A stretch of DNA of 64,000 nucleotides, from NCBI RefSeq assembly GCF_003308995.1, contig NZ_QFFJ01000001.1, positions 2,852,001-2,916,000 of the forward strand. Direction: 5' to 3'. The notes under the pieces were generated by a model. The model was not told where the DNA came from, did no database searches, and was given only the letters and a program-made list of their open reading frames with translations. Source of the stretch: Chitinophaga flava (GTDB lineage Bacteria; Bacteroidota; Bacteroidia; Chitinophagales; Chitinophagaceae). The translations under genes were made by a program, and so were the position numbers. Positions 25,695 through 34,230 of this stretch are shown piece by piece (positions within the stretch are counted from its first letter, which is position 1; every line of letters starts with the position of its first letter).

Positions 25695-26876
25695 TTATAA
25701 TTTATCCAATCCTTCACAGATCACCTTACACGCATGTATGATCTCTTCATCTGTAATAATCAGTGGTGGTGCTATCCGCATACATTCCGGTGCAAAAAGG
25801 AACCAGTCGGTTAACACCCCATTTTCAATACAGTAATCAATTGTTTTTTTGTTGACTGCAAAATTCTCCAGTTCTACCGCCATCATCAACCCGAGAGAAC
25901 GCACCGCTTTGATGGCCGGATGCTGCAGGTGCTGATGGAAAAGCTCACCTTTTCTTTTCACATCTTTGATCAGGTCTGCTTCCAGTAATGCGTTGAAACC
26001 AGCGAGACCGGCAGCGCAGTTTACAGGGTGACCGCCAAAGGTAGTGATATGTCCGAGTACCGGGCTGTTGGTAAGGCTCCACATGATGTTGTGGGAAGAG
26101 ATAAAAGCACCGAGTGGCATGCCACCACCGAGAGCTTTGCCCAGCAATAAAATATCAGGAGTAATACCCAGTTGTTCAAAAGCCCAGAGCGTACCGTTTC
26201 TACCAAGACCGCACTGTATTTCGTCCAGTACCAGCAGGGTGCCGGTAGCGTTACATTTAGCACGAAGTGCGTGTAGCCATTCCAGTTGGGGCACTATCAC
26301 ACCACCTTCTGCCTGTACACTTTCTGCGAATACAGCTGCAGTATTGGTAGTGATGAGTTCCAGAGAGGCGTAGTTATTGTATTCCAGGTGTTGTATGCCG
26401 GGAAGCAGCGGGCGATAGGCATTACGCCAGTATTCATCACCAAGGATGCTGAGGGCGCCCTGTGTGGAACCGTGATAGCTGCGATTGAAGGCTGCGATCT
26501 CTGTTCTGCCGGTGAAACGTTTGGCCAGTTTCATAGCACCTTCTACGGCTTCCGCGCCGGAGTTGGTGAAGTATACGCAGTCGAGGTTTTCAGGAAGATG
26601 TTTTGTTAGTGCCTGGGCATAAGCTACCTGGGGCGATTGTACAAACTCTCCATATACCAGCAGGTGCATATATTGTTGTGCCTGGTCCTGGATGGCTTTC
26701 ACCACGGCAGGATGACAATGTCCCACGTTACATACGCTGATGCCTGCAATCAGGTCCAGAAATTTCTTCCCGTTGACATCCCACATGTACATGCCTTCCG
26801 CTTTCACGATCTCCAGGGCCAGCGGTGCATCTGATGTTTGCGCTACGTGCTGCAAAAAAAGTTGCCTGTTGTTCAT
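25695..26876 (-). CDS. Class III PLP-dependent aminotransferase (acetylornithine/ornithine/4-aminobutyrate type)
   Basis: 393 residues from ATG 26876 (MNNRQLFLQHVAQTSDAPLA); the frame is open 33 bp further but MNNRQLF is the usual beginning. Class III features: DLIAGISVCNVGHCHPAVVK near residue 45, the pyrophosphate-site FTNSGAEAVEGAMKLAKRFT near residue 95, LLVLDEIQCGLGRNGTLWAF near residue 215, and the PLP lysine in LLGKALGGGMPLGAFI near residue 245. Substrate is uncertain: there are no arginine- or GABA-pathway neighbours. It diverges from the carbonic anhydrase gene. Confidence 0.88.
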   Translation of the reverse strand: MNNRQLFLQHVAQTSDAPLALEIVKAEGMYMWDVNGKKFLDLIAGISVCNVGHCHPAVVKAIQDQAQQYMHLLVYGEFVQSPQVAYAQALTKHLPENLDCVYFTNSGAEAVEGAMKLAKRFTGRTEIAAFNRSYHGSTQGALSILGDEYWRNAYRPLLPGIQHLEYNNYASLELITTNTAAVFAESVQAEGGVIVPQLEWLHALRAKCNATGTLLVLDEIQCGLGRNGTLWAFEQLGITPDILLLGKALGGGMPLGAFISSHNIMWSLTNSPVLGHITTFGGHPVNCAAGLAGFNALLEADLIKDVKRKGELFHQHLQHPAIKAVRSLGLMMAVELENFAVNKKTIDYCIENGVLTDWFLFAPECMRIAPPLIITDEEIIHACKVICEGLDKL

Positions 26877-26927
26877 ATCTCTTACATTCTCTGCGAAGGT
26901 AGAAAACAACCGCTAATTAGTAATTGT

Positions 26928-26935
26928 TATCTTTG
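26928..26935 (+). promoter_or_regulatory. Bacteroidota -7 box (TATCTTTG) of the gamma carbonic anhydrase gene
   Basis: TATCTTTG fits TAnnTTTG exactly and ends 26 bp before the ATG at 26962. No -33 TTG was found at 17-23 bp spacing. Confidence 0.5.
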
Positions 26936-26961
26936 TAACATAAGCATTAAAACAATCAGTT

Positions 26962-27492
26962 ATGTCTCATATTATACCAGTAAGAGGATTTACACCACAG
27001 ATTGCTGAAGGCTGCTTTATCGCGCCCAATGCCACTATCGTAGGCGATGTAGTAATGGGTAAAGGTTGTACCATATGGTTCAATGCTGTTGTTCGTGGTG
27101 ATGTGAACAGCATCCGGCTGGGGGAGAATGTTAATATACAGGATGGCGCCGTGATCCACTGTACCTATGAGAAGTCCAAAACCATTGTGGGAAACAATGT
27201 ATCTGTCGGTCATAACGCCATCCTGCACGGCTGTACGATAGATAACGATGTACTGATCGGCATGGGTGCTATCATAATGGACAACGCCCATATCAGCAGC
27301 AACAGCATCATCGCTGCCGGTGCTGTGATCCTCGCAGGTACCCATGTAGAACCCGGTACTATCTGGGCAGGCGTTCCTGCCAAAAAAGTGAAAGACATTG
27401 ATATGGCACTGATCAAGGGAGAAATCAATCGTATCTCCAACAACTACAACATGTACGCTTCCTGGTACTCAGAAGGGGAGGAGAAAAAATAA
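26962..27492 (+). CDS. Gamma-class carbonic anhydrase-like hexapeptide-repeat protein
   Basis: 176 residues folded as a left-handed beta-helix with hexapeptide repeats (IAPNATIVGDVVMGKGCTIW, then SVGHNAILHGCTIDNDVLIG). The three zinc-ligand histidines of the family are present in VIHCTYE, SVGHNAI and the following GH/ILHGC stretch, with AGVPAKKVKDID before the C-terminal helix. It resembles YrdA/PaaY rather than Cam, because the long acidic loop of Cam is missing. Carbonic anhydrase activity is plausible but many relatives are inactive or cofactor hydrolases. Confidence 0.9.
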   Translation: MSHIIPVRGFTPQIAEGCFIAPNATIVGDVVMGKGCTIWFNAVVRGDVNSIRLGENVNIQDGAVIHCTYEKSKTIVGNNVSVGHNAILHGCTIDNDVLIGMGAIIMDNAHISSNSIIAAGAVILAGTHVEPGTIWAGVPAKKVKDIDMALIKGEINRISNNYNMYASWYSEGEEKK

Positions 27493-27534
27493 CACTTTAG
27501 GTAAAAATATTATATTGCAGGCAAATATCCCTCT

Positions 27535-27684
27535 ATGAAAACGTTTATTTGCCTGCTCCTTTTGGCAGCTATCCTACTGCCAGGCTGCTCTTCGCAGAAA
27601 TACGGGTGTCCCGCCACCGGTTACAATAAAAAAGATTTACAGCGTTCCAACCGCAAAGCTGGCAAACAAATGCGTTTATTCTAA
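27535..27684 (+). CDS. Micro-lipoprotein (49 aa) with Cys-Pro motif
   Basis: A very short gene encoding MKTFICLLLLAAILLPGCSS at its N-terminus: signal peptide with lipobox LPGC (lipid-anchored Cys18), then YGCPATGYNKKDLQRSNRKA and a basic tail ending MRLF. After processing only 32 residues would remain. The GCP motif followed by a lysine/arginine tail is shared with the next gene, 12 bp downstream. Similar tiny lipoproteins with a Cys-Pro core recur in Bacteroidota, from memory. Function unknown. Confidence 0.7.
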   Translation: MKTFICLLLLAAILLPGCSSQKYGCPATGYNKKDLQRSNRKAGKQMRLF

Positions 27685-27696
27685 TAAAACCTTGTT

Positions 27697-27837
27697 ATGC
27701 GTAGAATAATCGTCCTTGCCCTGCTGGCCATCATGACTCTTACCGCCTGCCGTACCCGTAAAAAAGGCTGCCCGCTGCCCCGCCGCAACTGGGGCGCAGA
27801 AAAAGTCCTCGATGAACTCAACAAACCGAAAAAGTAA
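27697..27837 (+). CDS. Micro-lipoprotein (46 aa) with GCP...NWGAEK motif
   Basis: Encodes MRRIIVLALLAIMTLTACRT, a type II signal peptide with lipobox LTAC (Cys18), followed by GCPLPRRNWGAEKVLDELNK. Both tandem genes place the lipid Cys at position 18 and a GCP motif at residues 24-26. The CP...N.GAEK.L pattern is familiar from short Bacteroidota proteins. The stop codon TAA (27835-27837) directly abuts the rsgA stop on the other strand. Function unknown; envelope location is predicted. Confidence 0.72.
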   Translation: MRRIIVLALLAIMTLTACRTRKKGCPLPRRNWGAEKVLDELNKPKK

Positions 27838-28773
27838 TCAGTATTGTTCTTCCTGGATGCTCTCCAGGATGGTAGCATAGCTCACATATCGCTCAGGGTC
27901 AATGTCTCCGGCTTCTACGGCTGCTTTTACAGCGCACCCGGGCTCGTTGAGATGCAGACAGTTGTTGAACTGACACTGCGGTAGAAAGGGCACCATCTCC
28001 AGGAAATAGTGAGACAGCTCCGTCTTCTCAATCTCCGCAATACCGAATTCACGTACTCCGGGGGTATCTATCAGACAACCACCTCCCGGCAGGTCGTACA
28101 TTTCCGCAAACGTAGTGGTATGCAGCCCTTTACCGCTCCAGCCGCTGACAGCAGTGGTGCGCAGGTCCAGCCCGGGCATCAGGTCATTGATCAGCGATGA
28201 CTTACCCACGCCGGAGTGACCCGACATCAAAGTGGTTTTGTCTTTCAGGATGGCCTGAATCTCTTCAATACCCTCTTTGCCGGTAGCAGATATCAGCTTC
28301 ACCTGATAGCCTATTTCGGTGTATAAAGCCTCAATAGCCTCAAACAGCTCCATTTCCCTCGCCTTGTAGATGTCTTTTTTGTTGAACACCAGGATGGCCG
28401 GAATATGATAGGCTGCGGCCGTTACCAGAAAACGGTCAATGAACCCCAGAGAGGTACGTGGCTCTTTAATAGTGCAGATCAGCATGGCCTGGTCCAGATT
28501 GGCGGCCACGATATGTTTTTTATTACGCCCATGGGGAGAGCTGCGCACGATATAGTTGCGCCGTTCCCCGATCGCAGTGATCATGGCGTTTTTCGCATTG
28601 GCATCGCTGTCATCGGGCTCAATCTCCACAATATCGCCTACCGCAATAGGATTGGTGGAAGTGATATCATCATTTTTTTTGAATATCCCTTTCATCCTGG
28701 CCTGAAATGTTTCTCCTGTGGCAGTTTTCACCACATACCAGCTGCCTGTCGATTTATATACTGTTGCTTGCAA
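27838..28773 (-). CDS. rsgA: Ribosome small-subunit-dependent GTPase A (30S assembly factor)
   Basis: 311 residues. RsgA is a circularly permuted GTPase that checks late 30S maturation. The N-terminal OB fold (ETFQARMKGIFKKNDDITST, IVEIEPDD) precedes the permuted motifs: NKKD (G4), SATGKEG (G5), GHSGVGKSSL (G1, near residue 183), TTAV (G2), and DTPGVREFG (G3). The C-terminal zinc site is present as CQFNNCLHLNEPGCAVK (Cys-Cys-His-Cys). Length is normal. A TTG-N20-TACCTTTG promoter lies 20 bp upstream. Confidence 0.97.
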   Translation of the reverse strand: MQATVYKSTGSWYVVKTATGETFQARMKGIFKKNDDITSTNPIAVGDIVEIEPDDSDANAKNAMITAIGERRNYIVRSSPHGRNKKHIVAANLDQAMLICTIKEPRTSLGFIDRFLVTAAAYHIPAILVFNKKDIYKAREMELFEAIEALYTEIGYQVKLISATGKEGIEEIQAILKDKTTLMSGHSGVGKSSLINDLMPGLDLRTTAVSGWSGKGLHTTTFAEMYDLPGGGCLIDTPGVREFGIAEIEKTELSHYFLEMVPFLPQCQFNNCLHLNEPGCAVKAAVEAGDIDPERYVSYATILESIQEEQY

Positions 28774-28793
28774 TAGAAAATTTTATTGTTCCC

Positions 28794-28824
28794 CAAAGGT
28801 AATTTTTTCACACAAAGCGGCCAA
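28794..28824 (-). promoter_or_regulatory. Promoter of rsgA (TTG-N20-TACCTTTG)
   Basis: Minus strand: TTG at 28822-28824, 20 bp spacer, then TACCTTTG at 28794-28801, which lies 20 bp before the rsgA ATG. Both elements and their spacing match the Bacteroidota promoter. Confidence 0.6.
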
Positions 28825-28847
28825 GCGGAACCAGGACACCAAAACAG

Positions 28848-28887
28848 CAAAGGCGCCAGGGATCCGGAAGATGCCTTAGCGCCTTTG
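28848..28887. terminator. Hairpin downstream of batA
   Basis: CAAAGGCGC (28848-28856) pairs perfectly with GCGCCTTTG (28879-28887) around a 22-nt loop. It lies 32 bp downstream of the batA stop and just upstream of the rsgA promoter. There is no strong T-run, so termination is plausible but not certain. Confidence 0.45.
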
Positions 28888-28918
28888 TGGCTTGTAATAT
28901 ACTTGTAATATAAAAGTC

Positions 28919-29929
28919 TTATGGTAAACTTCTGAATACAGAATAACGCAGGACAATTTCCAACAGGATGCAGGCCAGGGCCAGCATTGCCAGTGGGAAG
29001 AAATGCTCTGCATAACGTTTGTAGGAAGTGATCTCTACTTTTGTTTTCTCCAGCTGGTCAATTTCACTATAGATGCTTTTCAGATCTGATGTATTGGTAG
29101 CACGGAAATACTTACCACCTGTTTCTTTGGAGATTTTTTTCATCAGCGGCTCATCAATCTGTACGTCCTGCATCACCATCTGTACACTGCCATCCGCCAT
29201 AGGCATGGGGAAGGGGGCTTTACCGATAGTGCCCACCCCGATGGTATATACACGGATTTTGAATGCTTTGGCTATTTCCAGGGCCGTCAGCGGATCTACA
29301 AGACCGGTGTTATTAACACCATCTGTCAGCAGGATGATCACCTTGCTTTTAGCATGACTGTTACGCAGACGGTCCACTGAAGTGGCCAATCCCATACCGA
29401 TGGCAGTACCATCCTGCAACATACCGCTTTTCACCTGTATGATCTGGTTCTTCAATACGGTATGATCTGTGGTAATAGGACACTGCGTAAAACTTTCTCC
29501 GGAAAACACCACCAGACCGATACGATCACTGATACGTTTGTCAACGAAGTCCATGGCCACTTTTTTGGCGGCCTCCATCCTGTTGGGCTGCAGGTCTTCT
29601 GCCAGCATACTGCCGGAGATGTCCACAGCCATTACAATATCAATCCCTTCACTATCAATATTCTCGGATGTATTGGAGGTCTGCGGCCGCGCCAGCGCTG
29701 TCACCAGTGCTGCATATGCCAATACCCGCAGGGCCAGCAATACCGGCCGGAAACGCACTTTCCAGGATACCGGCAGCCCTTTAAGGCCTTCCACGGATGA
29801 TACCATCATCACGCCCTGCGCCTTTTGCCGCCGGACAGTGCGCCAGTATATCATCACCGGTATCAGCAGTAAGAGCCAGAAGAAAACCGGATGGGCAAAT
29901 TCAATATTTTTCCACGCTGAAAAATCCAT
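28919..29929 (-). CDS. batA: VWA domain membrane protein BatA (aerotolerance operon)
   Basis: 336 residues. Two N-terminal membrane helices (FAHPVFFWLLLLIPVMIYW; VLLALRVLAYAALVTALA) are followed by a von Willebrand factor A domain (about residues 90-290) with the MIDAS motif DISGSM, a conserved Thr in DGTAIGMGLATSV and LLTDGVNNTG, then a C-terminal helix. This is the BatA layout. It ends the minus-strand moxR-DUF58-BatD-like-batA operon; the batB and batC genes that usually follow are absent here. In Bacteroides the operon was linked to aerotolerance; the biochemical role is unresolved. Confidence 0.9.
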   Translation of the reverse strand: MDFSAWKNIEFAHPVFFWLLLLIPVMIYWRTVRRQKAQGVMMVSSVEGLKGLPVSWKVRFRPVLLALRVLAYAALVTALARPQTSNTSENIDSEGIDIVMAVDISGSMLAEDLQPNRMEAAKKVAMDFVDKRISDRIGLVVFSGESFTQCPITTDHTVLKNQIIQVKSGMLQDGTAIGMGLATSVDRLRNSHAKSKVIILLTDGVNNTGLVDPLTALEIAKAFKIRVYTIGVGTIGKAPFPMPMADGSVQMVMQDVQIDEPLMKKISKETGGKYFRATNTSDLKSIYSEIDQLEKTKVEITSYKRYAEHFFPLAMLALACILLEIVLRYSVFRSLP

Positions 29930-29956
29930 TACTTAAATACGGTTACAAATTACTAA

Positions 29957-30967
29957 TTACAGCTCCTTTTGTGCCTGCGGTTTTTCACCTTGTACTGCGG
30001 TTGTGGTTACCGGCTCTTCTTTGGGCCGTGTCCACTCCAGTATTTCTTCGGTTTTGCGCATACAGTCCTCATGCTCATCGTCAGTAGGCTGCAGTTTGGC
30101 AAACTTGGCAAGGTCCGCTATCGCCAGCAGGGAGCGCAATTTATCGCGCTGCTGATTCAGCTTGGTGACAGGTTTGATGTTATTTAACAGCTCCTCGCTG
30201 GTCTGTTCCAGCGCAGCGATACCAAACTGGTGTTCGAAATAGCTACGCAAAATATCTGTCAGCCTGGTATAGTATTGTTTTATATCACCCTGCTGCCACA
30301 GCTTTTCATCCTTAAGGGTTTTCAGCTGTTGTGTAGCCAGCTCATAAGGTGTCACCAGCGGCAGTGTTTCTACCACTTTCTTTTCCGGACGTTTGCGGAA
30401 GTACAGCCACAGCCCCAGTGCTATCAACACTACGGCAGCTCCGATCACGATATACAGCCAATAGTCCCAGATATTCCAGGGCACTGCTTGCACCGTCTTG
30501 ATCGGTTTAAAGGCTTTGGTAGTATCTACCGCCACGGTATTGACATCAAAGCTCAGCGGCTGGCTGAACAAGGTATCTACGCTGTTGGCAGCAGTAGCGC
30601 CATACACTTCAAATTTTAAAGGGGGAAATTCCCAATGTCCGGAGTCGAAGCTGGTAAGGGTAAGGGTTTGCTGCAACACTTTCATGTCCTGCCGGGACAC
30701 GGTGTCCAGAGAAGTACGGGACACCACCTCGAAGTGGTCCAGGGAGTCCGGCACTACGGGAAACAGCAGCTTGAAGTCGGATTTGCTGAAAGTCGCCGCC
30801 GGTACGGTGGCGCTCAGGTGCAACTTTATCTGTTCTCCTATCCGGATGCTGCCCGTATCCGCCTTCGCTGTCACCTCCAGGGTGTTTTGCGCCAGCAGGC
30901 TTAACGGATACAACAATCCCATAAAGAAACATAAAAATATACGCCTTATAACTTGCTGTTTATACAT
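29957..30967 (-). CDS. BatD-like/DUF4381-type membrane protein of the Bat operon
   Basis: 336 residues. A signal peptide ends near SLLAQ (residue 27). Residues 28-160 are an extracytoplasmic beta-sandwich resembling the BatD N-terminus (ADTGSIRIGEQIKLHLSATV). A single membrane helix (YWLYIVIGAAVVLIALGLWL, about residues 170-190) leads to a cytoplasmic domain that includes YYTRLTDILRSYFEHQFGI, typical of DUF4381 proteins. The C-terminus is Pro/Glu/Gln-rich. It sits between DUF58 and batA with 25-27 bp gaps. The protein presumably links the VWA/MoxR machinery to periplasmic substrates; that is inference. Confidence 0.72.
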   Translation of the reverse strand: MYKQQVIRRIFLCFFMGLLYPLSLLAQNTLEVTAKADTGSIRIGEQIKLHLSATVPAATFSKSDFKLLFPVVPDSLDHFEVVSRTSLDTVSRQDMKVLQQTLTLTSFDSGHWEFPPLKFEVYGATAANSVDTLFSQPLSFDVNTVAVDTTKAFKPIKTVQAVPWNIWDYWLYIVIGAAVVLIALGLWLYFRKRPEKKVVETLPLVTPYELATQQLKTLKDEKLWQQGDIKQYYTRLTDILRSYFEHQFGIAALEQTSEELLNNIKPVTKLNQQRDKLRSLLAIADLAKFAKLQPTDDEHEDCMRKTEEILEWTRPKEEPVTTTAVQGEKPQAQKEL

Positions 30968-30992
30968 GTCTGAAATTGCTCTCCTTATTAAC

Positions 30993-31865
30993 TTATGCCC
31001 TGTTCAGGAAAAATGTTTGCAACGCTTTTACGTAGTCTTCATCTGTACGGATACTCATCAGCTCAGCACCACTTTTCATAAAGGCATTTTTGCAATATTG
31101 TGCGTGCTGTGCAAACTGGTACTCATAGTACTGTCTAACCCGGCGGTCGGCGGTGTCTATCCATTGTGTGGCGCCTGTTTCGGCATCTGCTACCTGGATA
31201 AGCCCTACCGGCGGCAGTTCCCTGTCACGCTGGTCATATACCTGTATCCCTACCACATCATGCCTTTTGGCAGCAATGTTCAGGGCATCCTGGTAGTTGC
31301 CGGACAGGAAGTCGCTCAGCAGAAACACGATACTGCGTTTTTTGGTTGCGTTATTGAAAAAACGCAGTGTTTCCTTGATATTGGTACCTTTTCGTTTAGG
31401 CGTGAACGATAGTAGCTCACGGATAATGAACAGGATATGTGATTTACCTTTTTTCGGAGGTATATATCTCTCCATGCCGTCGCTGAAGAAAATAACGCCT
31501 ACCTTATCATTGTTTTTGATGGCGGAAAAAGCCAGCACAGCACATAGTTCTGTGATCAGCTCCCGTTTGTCCCGTTTTTGGGTACCGAAGGAAGAGCTTT
31601 CACTCATATCTACCAGCAGCATCACTGTCAGCTCCCGTTCTTCTTCGAAGACCTTTACAAACGGGTGATTAAAACGCGCTGTCACGTTCCAGTCGATAGA
31701 CCGTACGTCATCTCCAAAGTGATAGTCCCTTACTTCGCTGAACGACATACCACGGCCTTTGAAGGCGGAATGGTATTCGCCTGCGAAAATATGGTTGGTA
31801 AGCCCTTTGGTCTTGATTTCGATCTGTCTTACCTTCTTTAATATTTCGGCAGTCTCCAATATCAT
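30993..31865 (-). CDS. DUF58 domain protein of the Bat operon
   Basis: 290 residues without membrane helices. The DUF58 core is visible as GRGMSFSEVRDYHFGDDVRS followed by IDWNVTARFNHPFVKVF (about residues 33-70), then a VWA-like fold beginning VMLLVDMSESSSFGTQ with a MIDAS-like DMSES. LLSDFLSGNY occupies the second metal-site loop. These proteins are typically encoded between a MoxR ATPase and VWA membrane proteins, as here (10 bp after moxR, 25 bp before the BatD-like gene). Probably a MoxR client adaptor. Confidence 0.92.
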   Translation of the reverse strand: MILETAEILKKVRQIEIKTKGLTNHIFAGEYHSAFKGRGMSFSEVRDYHFGDDVRSIDWNVTARFNHPFVKVFEEERELTVMLLVDMSESSSFGTQKRDKRELITELCAVLAFSAIKNNDKVGVIFFSDGMERYIPPKKGKSHILFIIRELLSFTPKRKGTNIKETLRFFNNATKKRSIVFLLSDFLSGNYQDALNIAAKRHDVVGIQVYDQRDRELPPVGLIQVADAETGATQWIDTADRRVRQYYEYQFAQHAQYCKNAFMKSGAELMSIRTDEDYVKALQTFFLNRA

Positions 31866-31875
31866 AAAAATTGGC

Positions 31876-32877
31876 TTATGGCACTTCTACTGCGTTAAGA
31901 ATTTCGCTCAGGATGTTTTCGCTGGTAACGTTTTCTGCTTCTGCTTCATAAGTCAGTCCCACACGGTGGCGCATTACGTCGAAGCAGATGTTGCGTACGT
32001 CTTCCGGAATCACATAACCTCTGCGTTTCATGAAGGCATAGGCTTTGGCGGCCAGCGCCAGGTTGATGCTGGCTCTTGGAGATCCTCCGTAGGAAATCAA
32101 TGGCTTCAGCTTCTGCAGCTTATATTCTTCCGGGTTACGGGTAGCAAAAACGATATCGATGATATATTTTTCGATTTTTTCATCCATATACACTTCCCTC
32201 ACCAGTCTGCGTGCTTCCAGGATATCGGAGGGCTGTATCACCGCACGGATAGGTGTGGTGGCTTCCGGGTTGAGGTTCTGGCGGATGATATGTCTTTCTT
32301 CTTCCTTGGTAGGATATCCGATCACTACTTTCAGCATGAAACGGTCTACCTGAGCTTCAGGCAGGGTATAGGTACCTTCCTGTTCTATCGGGTTCTGGGT
32401 GGCCAGTACCAGGAAAGGATCGTCCAGTTTGAAAGTAGTGTCACCGATGGTGATCTGCCTTTCCTGCATGGCTTCCAGCAGGGCGCTCTGTACTTTGGCA
32501 GGGGCGCGGTTGATCTCATCTGCCAGGATGAAGTTGGCGAAGATAGGTCCTTTACGTACTACAAACTCGTTCTTCTGCTGATTGTAGATCATAGTACCGA
32601 TCACGTCCGCGGGCAACAGGTCAGGCGTAAACTGAATACGGCTGAATTTAGCGTTGATAGCGGATGACAGCGATTTTATAGACAAGGTTTTTGCAAGACC
32701 AGGCACACCTTCAAGCAGTACGTGTCCCTGTGCCAGCAAGCCGATGAGCAATCTCTCCACCATATAGCGCTGTCCCACGATTACCTTGCCCAGCTCCATA
32801 TTCAGGAGGTCCACAAAAGCACTCGCCTGGTGAATTTTTTCATTTAGTTGCCGGATATCGGACGTTGTATTTTCCAT
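31876..32877 (-). CDS. MoxR-family AAA+ ATPase
   Basis: 333 residues. Walker A is present as EGVPGLAKTL near residue 55, Walker B as ADEINRAPAKVQSALLEAMQ near residue 115, followed by sensor 1 ATQNPIEQEGTYTLPEAQVD (near residue 155) and RFMLK, the MoxR hallmark. A C-terminal lid with GGSPRASINLALAAKAYAF near residue 270 completes the fold. MoxR ATPases act as chaperones for VWA-domain partners, and three such genes follow in the same operon. It is the first gene; no convincing promoter box was seen in front of it. Confidence 0.95.
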   Translation of the reverse strand: MENTTSDIRQLNEKIHQASAFVDLLNMELGKVIVGQRYMVERLLIGLLAQGHVLLEGVPGLAKTLSIKSLSSAINAKFSRIQFTPDLLPADVIGTMIYNQQKNEFVVRKGPIFANFILADEINRAPAKVQSALLEAMQERQITIGDTTFKLDDPFLVLATQNPIEQEGTYTLPEAQVDRFMLKVVIGYPTKEEERHIIRQNLNPEATTPIRAVIQPSDILEARRLVREVYMDEKIEKYIIDIVFATRNPEEYKLQKLKPLISYGGSPRASINLALAAKAYAFMKRRGYVIPEDVRNICFDVMRHRVGLTYEAEAENVTSENILSEILNAVEVP

Positions 32878-33064
32878 GCTGTTAATTTTTCAAGTGTGCT
32901 AAAATAAACATTCTCTTGTCAAATAAAACTTATCACTATGTGAAATGCCCGTTAAAGTGCTGTTAAACTTGCCACTGTGGCGCATTCCCATGAAAGTCAG
33001 CCTAACGGGGATGCCCAAATTAATAAAGCTGCCGCATATTTATATAATATTTTTCCGTATAACG

Positions 33065-33072
33065 TACATTTG
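33065..33072 (+). promoter_or_regulatory. Bacteroidota -7 box (TACATTTG)
   Basis: TACATTTG fits TAnnTTTG. It lies directly in front of an early in-frame ATG (33075), which argues that translation starts at the later ATG at 33126 if this box is used. Confidence 0.45.
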
Positions 33073-33125
33073 CCATGGCTATGAGCCACTTAACAGCAAA
33101 CACTGACCCAAAAAACAGCAATAAG

Positions 33126-33464
33126 ATGGAAGATTTTGAGAAGCGTTGGAAACCAATAGAAGATATGCTGACAGCCAGGTTCGGGAAAAAGCCCAATATG
33201 GAGGCTATCTTGTTCCTGATCGGCATCAATGAGCTCAACAACCTGAAGACGAAATATAGTAAAGAACAGAAACAGGACCTGATGCACGTAGCAGTATGCA
33301 CACTGCTCAGCCAGAGCGGCTACTTCGAGCTGGAAGGCTACGATGCAGACGGATGGCCTCATTTCAAGGAACTACAGCCTGTTCCCAAATTTAATCTGGA
33401 AGAACAGGAGCACTTTCTGAAAGAACATATCATCACCTATTTTTCTGAGCACGAAGAAGATTAA
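33126..33464 (+). CDS. Conserved small cytoplasmic protein of unknown function
   Basis: 112 residues from ATG 33126 (MEDFEKRWKPIEDMLTARFG). The frame opens at 33075, but a -7 promoter box ends 3 bp before that codon, and the segment between is low-complexity and poorly protein-like, so the later start is preferred. The protein is soluble, with KKPNMEAILFLIGINELNNL and KEQKQDLMHVAVCTLLSQSG followed by GYFELEGYDADGWPHF. Bacteroidota commonly carry it; no function is known to me. It is 9 bp upstream of the cyclophilin gene and probably co-transcribed. Confidence 0.75.
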   Translation: MEDFEKRWKPIEDMLTARFGKKPNMEAILFLIGINELNNLKTKYSKEQKQDLMHVAVCTLLSQSGYFELEGYDADGWPHFKELQPVPKFNLEEQEHFLKEHIITYFSEHEED

Positions 33465-33473
33465 ACATCTGGT

Positions 33474-34136
33474 ATGAAAAAAACGCTACTCCTCTGTACC
33501 TTGCTGCTAACCTTTGCCACCTTTGCCATGGCCAAAAACAGGAAGGTAAAAGTGATCACTCCCTATGGCACCATGGTGGTACGCCTGTATGACCAGACGC
33601 CTAAACACCGGAACAACTTCCTGAAGTTAAGCCGGCAGCACTTTTACGATAGTACACTGTTTCACCGGGTGATCAAACAGTTTATGATTCAGGGTGGCGA
33701 TCCGGATTCCAAACACGCCAAACCCGGCGCAGCATTGGGTAACGGAGATGTAGGGTATACCATCCCGGCGGAGTTCCAGCTGGACCTCTTTCATCGCAAA
33801 GGCGCGCTGGCAGCGGCCCGCGACAACAACCCTGCCAAGGCTTCTTCCGGTTGCCAGTTTTATATCGTACAAGGTAAGGTGTTCACCGATGAGCAGCTGG
33901 ACCAGCTGGAGAAAACAAGACTGGGTGGTCGCAAGATCCCGGTAGACCAGCGTGAGATATACAAAACACAAGGAGGCTCACCACATCTTGACCAAAACTA
34001 CACCGTTTTTGGCCAGGTGATCAAAGGCCTGGATGTGATAGACAAGATCGCAGCAGTGAAAACAGACAGCCTGAACAGACCACTGCAGGACGTCCCCATG
34101 AAAGTGCGCGTTATCAGAAAGTGGCTTTTTTTCTGA
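33474..34136 (+). CDS. Exported cyclophilin-type peptidyl-prolyl isomerase
   Basis: 220 residues. A signal peptide (MKKTLLLCTLLLTFATFAMA) directs it to the periplasm. Cyclophilin motifs are present: FHRVIKQFMIQGGDP (active-site Arg/Phe/Met/Gln), ASSGCQFYIVQG and a late FGQVIKGLDVIDKIA. An insertion around residues 140-170 (QLDQLEKTRLGGRKIPVDQR) is longer than in classic PpiA and is often seen in Bacteroidota homologues. Catalyses cis-trans isomerisation of prolyl bonds during folding of exported proteins. Confidence 0.92.
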   Translation: MKKTLLLCTLLLTFATFAMAKNRKVKVITPYGTMVVRLYDQTPKHRNNFLKLSRQHFYDSTLFHRVIKQFMIQGGDPDSKHAKPGAALGNGDVGYTIPAEFQLDLFHRKGALAAARDNNPAKASSGCQFYIVQGKVFTDEQLDQLEKTRLGGRKIPVDQREIYKTQGGSPHLDQNYTVFGQVIKGLDVIDKIAAVKTDSLNRPLQDVPMKVRVIRKWLFF

Positions 34137-34230
34137 CACGACAACAATCCGGTTAGCCATCTTGTTAGAAATCAAAAAATCATAAATCTCTAAATGATTT
34201 GTATTTTTACAATTCAAAACCTGACTTAAT

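Noticed and set aside
31759..32667. 302-codon plus-strand frame across DUF58 and moxR
   Set aside because: Antisense to two well-supported operon genes.
33075..33125. Earlier ATG for the 112-aa conserved protein
   Set aside because: A TACATTTG promoter box ends 3 bp before it, and the 17 extra residues are low-complexity.
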